Source: CAWIXB01 sp963839955 (GTDB taxonomy: Bacteria; Actinomycetota; Actinomycetes; JACCUZ01). From it: 64,000 nucleotides of DNA. The stretch lies in contig CAWIXB010000001.1 of the NCBI GenBank assembly GCA_963839955.1, forward strand, positions 868,001 to 932,000, given 5' to 3'. Of this stretch, positions 58,297 through 64,000 are shown in pieces; positions within the stretch are counted from its first letter, which is position 1, and the number at the start of each line of letters is the position of its first letter. The notes beneath the pieces were generated by a model, which was not told the DNA's origin, did no database searches, and was given only the letters and a program-made list of their open reading frames with translations. Both the position numbers and the translations under genes were made by a program.

Positions 58297-59027
58297 GGGT
58301 TTCCCTCAGGGTCGTGGTCACGGCGGAAGTCTGCCGCATCGAACGTGCCGCCCAGCGATGGACCCAGACCGCTTCGGGCGGCGAGCAGGAACTCGGGGGC
58401 GTCGAGGTCGCCGGCGCCGGCCGGCATCGCACCCGCGAGGGGGCGGGCCGCGAGGGTCTCCAGGTCCCGGACGTTGTTGCGGCTGGCAAGGTCGGGCGAC
58501 GCCGGCCACGATCCGACGACCAGTCCGGCGAGCGCGAGCCCGCGGTGCGCCATCGCCTCCAGCGTCAAGGCGGTGTGGTTGAGAGTGCCGAGCGCCGCGG
58601 CCGTGACGACGAGCACCGGTGCCTCGAGGCCGTGGGCGAGGTCGGCCAGCGTCGTGCCCTCGTCGTCGTAGCGGACGAGCAGGCCTCCGGCGCCCTCCAC
58701 GAGCACGAGTCGCCGGTCGGTTGAGAGGTCACGGATGTCGCGCGCGCTGACGCGCAGGTCGAGCGCAGCGCGGCCGGCGTTGCGGGCGGCCGCGGCGGGG
58801 GACAGGGGATCGGGATAGCGGGCGTACTCGTGCAGGTCGGTCACGCCCGCGAGTCGTCGTACGTCGTCGATGTCGCCCGGCTCGTTCGGCGCGACCCCGG
58901 TCTGTGCGGGCTTGACGACGGCGACCGACGCGCCGCGAGCAGCGGCCAGCGCAGCCACCGCCGCGGTCACGACGGTCTTGCCCACACCGGTGCCGGTGCC
59001 GGTGACGACGAGGATGCTCACCGGCAC
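58293..59027 (-). CDS. bioD: Dethiobiotin synthetase
   Basis: 244 residues from a GTG (a GTG two codons later, 59021, is also possible). Walker-type loop GTGTGVGKTVVTAAV near residue 10, KPAQTG with catalytic Lys and VEGAGGLLVRYD. It closes the ureido ring of dethiobiotin from 7,8-diaminopelargonate, CO2 and ATP. bioF and bioA are not in this window. sodN ends 27 bases upstream on the same strand, so readthrough from it is possible. Confidence 0.94.
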   Translation of the reverse strand: MPVSILVVTGTGTGVGKTVVTAAVAALAAARGASVAVVKPAQTGVAPNEPGDIDDVRRLAGVTDLHEYARYPDPLSPAAAARNAGRAALDLRVSARDIRDLSTDRRLVLVEGAGGLLVRYDDEGTTLADLAHGLEAPVLVVTAAALGTLNHTALTLEAMAHRGLALAGLVVGSWPASPDLASRNNVRDLETLAARPLAGAMPAGAGDLDAPEFLLAARSGLGPSLGGTFDAADFRRDHDPEGNP

Positions 59028-59054
59028 CGGAACACGGTCGTGGACAGCAGAGCG

Positions 59055-59477
59055 TCAGGCCTGCTTGGTCTCCCAGAAGATCTTGTCGATCTCAGCGATC
59101 TTGTCGAGCAGCTGCTGCGCCCTGTCGACGTCGACGGTGCCCTTGCCGCCGGCAGCGCCGGCCAGCTTCGTCGCCTCGTTGAACAGGGTGTGCAGCTCTG
59201 GGTACTTCTCGAAGTGCGGCGGCTTGAAGTAGTCGGTCCACAGCACCCACAGGTGGTGCTTGACGAGCTCGGCCCGCTGCTCCTTGATGAACAGCGCGCG
59301 GGTGCGGAAGACCTCGTCGTCGCTCTCGGCGTACTTCTGCGCGATGGCCTTGACCGACTCGGCCTCGATGCGGGCCTGCGCCGGATCGTAGATGCCACAC
59401 GGCAGGTCGCAGTGGGCGTGTACGACCGTCTTGGGGGCAAAAATCTTGGGGGCGAACAGACGCGACAGCACCTGCAT
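59055..59477 (-). CDS. sodN: Nickel superoxide dismutase precursor
   Basis: 140 residues from MQVLSRLFAPK. The nickel hook of mature NiSOD begins at His22: HCDLPCGIYDPAQARIEAESVKAI. His22 becomes the N-terminal ligand, Cys23 and Cys27 the thiolate ligands after removal of the 21-residue leader by the SodX protease, which is encoded divergently. It converts superoxide into oxygen and hydrogen peroxide in the cytoplasm as a hexamer. Confidence 0.97.
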   Translation of the reverse strand: MQVLSRLFAPKIFAPKTVVHAHCDLPCGIYDPAQARIEAESVKAIAQKYAESDDEVFRTRALFIKEQRAELVKHHLWVLWTDYFKPPHFEKYPELHTLFNEATKLAGAAGGKGTVDVDRAQQLLDKIAEIDKIFWETKQA

Positions 59478-59616
59478 CAGTCCCTTCCTCGTTGATCGTG
59501 ATGGGCGTCTCTTGATGGGTTCGTTCTTGGTGACGGTCCGATCGTGGTGGACACTACTCACGGCCTGTACCCGTCCCGACTCGGCCCACCCCCCGATCAC
59601 TTTCGGAGATCTGCCC

Positions 59617-59946
59617 GTGTTCGCTCCCCGCGCGCGGCCCGGCCGGGTCCTCGTCTCGGGGCGGTCCATGGAGCCGACCCTGCGCGACGGAGACCAGCTG
59701 CTGGTGCTGTGGGGCGCACGGGTGCGGCCCGGACGTCTGGCGGTGGTGCGCCTGCCCGATCGGCCGCTCTCGGTGAAACGCGTCACGTTCCGCCGGGCCG
59801 AGGGCTGGTGGGTCGAACGCGACAACCCGCGTGAGGGCGTCGACTCGTGGCAGGTGGGTGCCGTGCCGGACGAGGACGTGCTCGCGGTGGTCCTGCTGCG
59901 CTACTGGCCGTTTGGGCGGCGGCGCGGTCGGCCTACGGCCCGATGA
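59617..59946 (+). CDS. sodX: Nickel-type superoxide dismutase maturation protease
   Basis: 109 residues from GTG 59617, supported by GGAG eight bases upstream; the open frame reaches an ATG at 59515. It is an S24/S26 signal-peptidase-like protein with SGRSMEPTLRDGDQLLV (Ser nucleophile) and LSVKRVTFRR (catalytic Lys) and GWWVERDNP. It removes the sodN leader. It diverges from sodN across about 140 bases and ends 14 bases into the convergent GntR gene. Confidence 0.9.
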   Translation: MFAPRARPGRVLVSGRSMEPTLRDGDQLLVLWGARVRPGRLAVVRLPDRPLSVKRVTFRRAEGWWVERDNPREGVDSWQVGAVPDEDVLAVVLLRYWPFGRRRGRPTAR

Positions 59947-60577
59947 GTCGGGCGGCGACTGACGTCTTTGCCGCTGTGAGGTGTCGTTGCAGCTCGGCGA
60001 TCGCCGCGGTCTCGTCGCCGGAGCGGACGAGCTTCAGCAGGCGCCGGTGGTCGGCGACCTGGGCCTTCGTGTTGCGGCGCGCCCGTTCCACCGAGGCGAG
60101 CCCGAGGCGCAGGTCGGCCGTGAGGGAGTGGGCGCTGGCCAGCAGCCGCGGATTCCCGAGCAGCGCGACGAGCGAGTTGTGGAACTCCAGGTGGGCCTGG
60201 GTCGCCTGGGCGTCGACCTCCGCAGCCCGCGCGTAGGCGGTCAGGGCCCGGGCGACCGGCTCGAGGTCGGCGCCGTCGATGCCGGCCCGCATACCGGCGC
60301 TCTCGAGGACGAGCCGCGCGCCGAAGATTTCCTCGACGTCGGAGTCGGTGAGCTCGGTGACGACGACGCCGCGGTTCGGGTAGCGCTTTACCAGCCCTTC
60401 AGCCGCGAGCACCTGCAGGGCCTCGCGGATCGTCGACCTGGCCACGTCGAAGGCGTCGGCGAGGCCGACCTCGCGCAGCGGGTCGCCAGGGGAGATCTCA
60501 CCGGCGAAGAGCATTTCGCGCAGGGCGGCGGCGACCCGTTCGGTCGTGCTCGTCCGGTCGATGGCGCGGACGTCCAC
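59933..60577 (-). CDS. GntR family (FadR/FCD) transcriptional regulator
   Basis: 214 residues from a GTG with GAGGAGA seven bases upstream; longer in-frame starts lie inside the divergent promoter. The winged helix has LREVGLADAFDVARSTIREALQVLAAEGLVKRYPNRGVVV (about 25-75). The FCD domain has metal-binding residues in DLEPVARALTAYARAAEVDAQATQAHLEFHNSLV (Asp, His) and the later His residues in HSLTADLR and ADHRRLLK. It is positioned to control the divergent dimethylargininase-like gene. Confidence 0.9.
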   Translation of the reverse strand: MDVRAIDRTSTTERVAAALREMLFAGEISPGDPLREVGLADAFDVARSTIREALQVLAAEGLVKRYPNRGVVVTELTDSDVEEIFGARLVLESAGMRAGIDGADLEPVARALTAYARAAEVDAQATQAHLEFHNSLVALLGNPRLLASAHSLTADLRLGLASVERARRNTKAQVADHRRLLKLVRSGDETAAIAELQRHLTAAKTSVAARLIGP

Positions 60578-60673
60578 AGCACGTCTCCTCGCTCGCTCGC
60601 GGTCTGCCCGCCCGGCCGATCGGGTGAACCGGGCCGCCTGGCTTGACTCTAGCGGCCTCGGACCCGACACTCC

Positions 60674-60688
60674 GATTGTCGGACAATC
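60674..60688. promoter_or_regulatory. Candidate GntR operator
   Basis: The perfect dyad GATTGTC-G-GACAATC, which contains the FadR-family core TTGTC-N-GACAA, lies 25 bases before the dimethylargininase-like start and 96 bases before the GntR start. Position and symmetry fit the adjacent GntR/FCD protein; binding is inferred. Confidence 0.75.
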
Positions 60689-60713
60689 AGACGACTGGTT
60701 CGGAGGTCGACTC

Positions 60714-61598
60714 GTGGCGCGTCTCTCGTGGGGTCATCGCTATCTGGTGTGTCGCCCTGAGCACTTCCGGATCGAGTACGCGATCAACCCATGGATGGAC
60801 ATCGACGCACCCCTCGACCACGACAAGGCACTGGGCCAGTGGGACATGCTCGCGTCGACGCTGGAGGAGGTGGGCGCGGAGGTCGAGCGCATCGACCAGC
60901 TCCCCGACGCGCCGGACATGGTCTACGCGATGAACTACGGCTTGGTCGACGGGGACCACGTCGCCATCAGTGCATTCCGCCATCCGCAGCGGCGGGCGGA
61001 GGCCCGGTCCGCCGAGGCTTGGTTCTCCGGCCGTGGTTTCCGTACGTCGATGGTCGCTGCCGGCAACGACCTGGCGTTCGAGGCGGGCGACGCGTTCCTG
61101 TTCGGCGACTCCCTCGTCGTCGCTCACGGGCCGCGCACTGACGTCGCCAGCCATGCGCGGCTTGCCGACGTGCTCGGCGTTCGGGTCGCGAGTGTCGGCC
61201 TGGTCCACCCCGCGCTCTACCACCTGGACCTGAGCTTCTGCCCCCTCGACGAGACGCGGGCGATCGTCGCTCCCTTGGCATGGAACGCGGCCGGTTTGGC
61301 CACCGTTCAGGCGCTGGTTCGGGAGCCGCTCATCATCGACGAGGGCGAGGCGTTCACGTTCTGCGCCAACTCCGTCGTCGTCGGCGACGTCGTCGTCATG
61401 CCCGCTGGCGTGCCCACGCGGGTCGCACGGCGGCTCGAGGCGTGGGGCTTCCAGGTCGTCACCGTCGACGTCTCGGAGCTGCACAAGGGCGGAGGCTCGA
61501 TCCGCTGCATGACGCTGCCCCTCGACACGCGCCTGGACGACGCGCGCGTTGCTCCCCCCGCGGTTCGCGAGCTGGCAAGGGCCATCGAGGCTGCGTGA
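60714..61598 (+). CDS. Dimethylargininase-like (amidinotransferase superfamily) hydrolase
   Basis: 294 residues from GTG 60714, which GGAGG precedes by seven bases. The pentein fold catalytic residues are visible: EYAINPWM, Glu/Asp in AGNDLAFEAGDAFLFGD, His in ALYHLDLSFCPLD and nucleophile Cys in GGGSIRCMTLPL. It should hydrolyse dimethylarginine or a related guanidino compound to citrulline or ornithine and an amine. Controlled by the divergent GntR regulator. Confidence 0.85.
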   Translation: MARLSWGHRYLVCRPEHFRIEYAINPWMDIDAPLDHDKALGQWDMLASTLEEVGAEVERIDQLPDAPDMVYAMNYGLVDGDHVAISAFRHPQRRAEARSAEAWFSGRGFRTSMVAAGNDLAFEAGDAFLFGDSLVVAHGPRTDVASHARLADVLGVRVASVGLVHPALYHLDLSFCPLDETRAIVAPLAWNAAGLATVQALVREPLIIDEGEAFTFCANSVVVGDVVVMPAGVPTRVARRLEAWGFQVVTVDVSELHKGGGSIRCMTLPLDTRLDDARVAPPAVRELARAIEAA

Positions 61599-61606
61599 CC
61601 CGGCGT

Positions 61607-62806
61607 GTGTCAGACTCCCCGACCGTGGTTTCGCAACAGGGCGCCGACGACCGGTCGAACGACCCGGCGTTCAAGCTGCACGTCGGCGGCAAGCTCGAAA
61701 CCGTCTCGACGGTGCCGTTGCGTGACGCGAACGACCTGTCGCTCGCTTACACGCCCGGCGTAGCGAGAGTCTGCTCCGCGATCGAGGCCGAGCCCGCTCT
61801 GGTGCACGACTACACCTGGAAGTCCCGCGTGGTGGCTGTTGTCACCGACGGCTCGGCGGTGCTCGGTCTCGGCAACATCGGGCCCGCCGCCTCGCTGCCG
61901 GTGATGGAGGGCAAGGCCGTCCTCTTTAAGGAGTTCGGTGGCGTCGACGCGGTGCCGATCTGCCTGGACGCCACCGAGGTCGACGACATCGTCGAGACGG
62001 TGGTCCGGCTCGCCCCAGGCTTCGGCGGCATCAACCTCGAGGACATCTCGGCTCCCCGCTGTTTCGCCATCGAGGACGCGTTGAAGGAGCGGCTGGACAT
62101 CCCCGTTTTCCATGACGACCAGCACGGGACCGCCATCGTCGTGCTCGCGGCGCTCCAGGGCGCCGCCCGGCTCACCGGTCGTGCGCTCTCGAACCTGCGG
62201 ATCGTCGTCTCCGGGGCGGGCGCCGCCGGGGTCGCGGTCACCAAGATCCTTGCCGAGGCGGGGGTCGGCGACATCACCGTCACCGACAGCCGCGGCGTCG
62301 TACACCTCGGCCGCGTCGAGCTCACCGACGTCAAGCGTGCTCTGGCTTCCATCACCAACCCGGGCGGACGGACGGGCAGCCTGGTCGACGCCCTGCGCGG
62401 CGCCGATGCGTTCATCGGTGTGTCCGGCGGGAAGGTGCCTGAGGAGGCGGTGGCGAGCATGGCCGACGACGCCATCATCTTCGCGCTGGCCAACCCCAAC
62501 CCCGAGATCCATCCCGATGTGGCGAACCGTCACGCGCGCATCGTCGCGACGGGGCGCAGCGATTTCCCCAACCAGATCAACAACGTTCTCGCCTTTCCCG
62601 GTGTGTTCCGTGGTGCTCTCGATGTGCGCGCCAGTGCGATCACCGAGGGCATGAAGCTCGCCGCGGCCGAAGCGCTCGCCTCGGTGGTGGCCGACGAGCT
62701 CACCGAGACCTCGATCGTGCCGAGCCCGTTCGACCTGCGCGTCGCGCCGGCGGTCACCGAGGCGGTCGCGGCCGCTGCCCGGCGCGACGGCGTCGCCCGC
62801 ATCTGA
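61607..62806 (+). CDS. NAD-dependent malic enzyme
   Basis: 399 residues from a GTG eight bases after the preceding stop. Malate-binding VPLRDANDLSLAYTPGVARVC (Tyr catalytic), FKEFGGVDAVPICLDATEVDDIVETV, metal site NLEDISAPRCFAIEDAL, HDDQHGTAIVVLAAL and NAD-binding VVSGAGAAGVAVTKIL are intact. It decarboxylates malate to pyruvate, linking the TCA cycle to gluconeogenesis and lipid synthesis. Confidence 0.94.
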   Translation: MSDSPTVVSQQGADDRSNDPAFKLHVGGKLETVSTVPLRDANDLSLAYTPGVARVCSAIEAEPALVHDYTWKSRVVAVVTDGSAVLGLGNIGPAASLPVMEGKAVLFKEFGGVDAVPICLDATEVDDIVETVVRLAPGFGGINLEDISAPRCFAIEDALKERLDIPVFHDDQHGTAIVVLAALQGAARLTGRALSNLRIVVSGAGAAGVAVTKILAEAGVGDITVTDSRGVVHLGRVELTDVKRALASITNPGGRTGSLVDALRGADAFIGVSGGKVPEEAVASMADDAIIFALANPNPEIHPDVANRHARIVATGRSDFPNQINNVLAFPGVFRGALDVRASAITEGMKLAAAEALASVVADELTETSIVPSPFDLRVAPAVTEAVAAAARRDGVARI

Positions 62807-62850
62807 CGTCGCGTCATGCGCGGTTTCCGGCCGGAGCTAGGGTCGGGCGC

Positions 62851-63822
62851 ATGCTTGCTGCCTTCGCGACTCGCCTGTCCGCAGACGACCCGTTGTCGGG
62901 GCTCGAGGTGGGCGAACGACCCGACCCGACGCCCCCAGATGGCTGGACCACGGTGCGCTTGCGTGCGTCGTCGCTCAACCATCACGACCTCTGGAGCCTG
63001 CGGGGCGTGGGTCTGCGGGAGGACGCCCTGCCGATGGTGCTCGGGTGCGACGGTGCCGGGATCGACGAGGATGGCAACGAGGTCATCGTGCACGCCGTGA
63101 TCGGCAACCCGGACTTCCGCGGCGACGAGACGCTCGACCCCACGCGGTCGTTGCTCTCCGAACGCCATGACGGGACGCTTGCCGACGCGGTCGTCGTCCC
63201 ACGCCGCAATCTCGTGCCGAAGCCGGCCGAGCTGAGCTTCGATGAAGCCTCCTGCCTACCTACGGCGTGGCTCACGGCATACCGGATGTTGTTCACGCAG
63301 TCAGGCGTCGCGCCCGGCAGCACCGTTCTCGTGCAGGGGGCGGGTGGTGGCGTCGCGACGGCGCTGGTGGCGCTGGGGCACGCGGCGGGCTATCGCATGT
63401 GGGTCACCAGCCGCGACGAGGGCAAGGGTGCGCGTGCCGTCGAGCTCGGGGCCGACCAGGCGTTCGAGACGGGGGCGCGGCTCCCGGCGCGGGTCGACGC
63501 GGTGATGGAGACGGTCGGTGCGGCGACCTGGGAGCACAGCCTCAAGGCACTCAGGCCCGGCGGCACCGTCGTGGTCTCCGGCGCGACCGGCGGAGCCGAC
63601 GCGGTGTCCGACCTGCGGCGGGTGTTCTTCCTCCAGCTGCGCGTCGTGGGGTCGACGATGGGCACCCGCGACGAGCTCGAGCGGCTGGTGCGCTTCTGCG
63701 CGCAGACCGGGGTACGTCCGGTCGTCGACACCGTCCTGCCTCTCGAGCAGGCTCGCGACGGGTTCGCTCGGCTGGAGGCCGGCGAGGTCTTCGGCAAGGT
63801 CGTCCTCACCCGGCCCGCCTGA
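62851..63822 (+). CDS. Zinc-binding dehydrogenase-like (MDR/quinone oxidoreductase) protein
   Basis: 323 residues. N-terminal GroES-like half with LNHHDLWSLRG and LGCDGAG (about residues 40-70), and C-terminal Rossmann half with VLVQGAGGGVATALVALGHAAGY near 165. The structural zinc cysteines of true alcohol dehydrogenases are missing, so a zinc-independent quinone or enoyl reductase activity is more likely. It begins 44 bases after the malic enzyme and probably stands as its own gene. Confidence 0.86.
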   Translation: MLAAFATRLSADDPLSGLEVGERPDPTPPDGWTTVRLRASSLNHHDLWSLRGVGLREDALPMVLGCDGAGIDEDGNEVIVHAVIGNPDFRGDETLDPTRSLLSERHDGTLADAVVVPRRNLVPKPAELSFDEASCLPTAWLTAYRMLFTQSGVAPGSTVLVQGAGGGVATALVALGHAAGYRMWVTSRDEGKGARAVELGADQAFETGARLPARVDAVMETVGAATWEHSLKALRPGGTVVVSGATGGADAVSDLRRVFFLQLRVVGSTMGTRDELERLVRFCAQTGVRPVVDTVLPLEQARDGFARLEAGEVFGKVVLTRPA

Positions 63823-63824
63823 CG

Positions 63825-64000
63825 ATGCCAGGCCTGACCATGAAGTGGGACGACGGCGCGTGGCGGGCCGAGGCGCTGGGTTGGGTCAACGAGCGGCTGG
63901 GGGCGATCGCGCGGCCGCCGACCGGCGAGCCCGAGCAGACGCACGCGATGCCCTGGTCGACCGTCTTCCGGGTGCCCACCGCTGCGGGACCGGTCTGGTT
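63825..64000 (+). CDS. Phosphotransferase-like protein (APH superfamily), 3' truncated
   Basis: Only the first 58 codons are in the window (MPGLTMKWDDGAWRAEALGW...). The stretch MPWSTVFRVPTAAGPVWF is like the start of the ATP-binding lobe in aminoglycoside phosphotransferase-like kinases. A second in-frame ATG (63840) may be the real start. The catalytic residues are outside the window, so the call is tentative. It follows the MDR gene by three bases. Confidence 0.55.
   Translation, partial: MPGLTMKWDDGAWRAEALGWVNERLGAIARPPTGEPEQTHAMPWSTVFRVPTAAGPVW

Noticed and set aside
59392..59616. Longer sodX start (59515 or earlier)
   Set aside because: The segment would lie in the divergent sodN promoter and lacks a ribosome site, whereas GTG 59617 has GGAG at a good distance and gives a typical protease length.
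1..64000. CRISPR arrays, insertion sequences, prophage genes, tRNA or rRNA genes
   Set aside because: I saw no regularly spaced repeats with unique spacers, no transposase or phage structural motifs and no tRNA-like cloverleaf in reading the sequence.

Overview
The window is high-GC DNA with dense gene packing and frequent 4-base ATGA or GTGA stop/start overlaps. It is typical of an actinobacterium. The gene content supports this: a mycothiol-type SigR/RsrA pair, the tiny actinobacterial ribosomal protein bL37, the biotin synthase auxiliary protein BsaP, nickel superoxide dismutase with its maturation protease, Ku with a Lys/Ala tail, a FabG4/HtdX-like fatty acid cluster and a 13E12-type DUF222-HNH gene. 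A member of the Nocardioidaceae (Nocardioides or a relative) is my best guess; this is inference from content only. No rRNA, tRNA, CRISPR array, insertion sequence or prophage is visible.

1-10.3 kb: a sugar-utilisation locus. A GH127 gene (cut by the window start) converges on a seven-gene minus-strand operon: phosphodiesterase-like Tat protein, GH15-like glycosidase, ABC solute-binding lipoprotein, two permeases, Gfo/Idh/MocA oxidoreductase and a ROK repressor. A promoter and an inverted repeat lie in front of the first gene.

10.3-18 kb: small housekeeping and accessory genes (three GNAT acetyltransferases, DUF1918, a small XRE regulator with a membrane protein, DUF6328, GDPD, a kelch lipoprotein, AlkB, ROK glucokinase). 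A perfect 46-bp palindrome lies between two of them.

18-25 kb: lipid beta-oxidation. A thiolase, a FabG4-like reductase and an HtdX-like MaoC hydratase form a minus-strand set. It diverges from a TetR regulator coupled to an acyl-CoA oxidase, with a dyad operator in the shared promoter.

25-34 kb: an Na+/H+ antiporter fused to a UBP zinc finger, a multicopper oxidase with a membrane partner, Ku, a zinc ribbon, an ArsR-like regulator with an MFS exporter, and HisN.

34-41 kb: a conserved actinobacterial core (DUF2231, rsgA-aroA, DoxX-like, SRAP peptidase, alpha/beta hydrolase, sigR-rsrA, bL37). The sigR gene has a near-perfect SigR autoregulatory promoter.

41-48 kb: alpha/beta hydrolase with TetR, M14 carboxypeptidase, a frameshifted SOS-box-linked DUF222-HNH gene, a Tat amidase, and an unknown conserved protein.

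48.06-48.56 kb is the only gene-free stretch above 300 bases. It looks less GC-rich than its surroundings. It holds a candidate structured leader, a possible 20-residue peptide gene, and two copies of a 17-bp element containing a dyad, all directly in front of two overlapping membrane HD-domain genes (one HD-GYP, one degenerate). DUF5317, a TB7.3-like biotinyl carrier, PilT, BsaP and a GNAT follow.

54-64 kb: GlxA-type regulator, SSS symporter with DUF3311, bioD-bioB, sodN/sodX, a GntR regulator diverging from a dimethylargininase-like gene across a perfect dyad, NAD-malic enzyme, an MDR dehydrogenase, and the start of a phosphotransferase-like gene.
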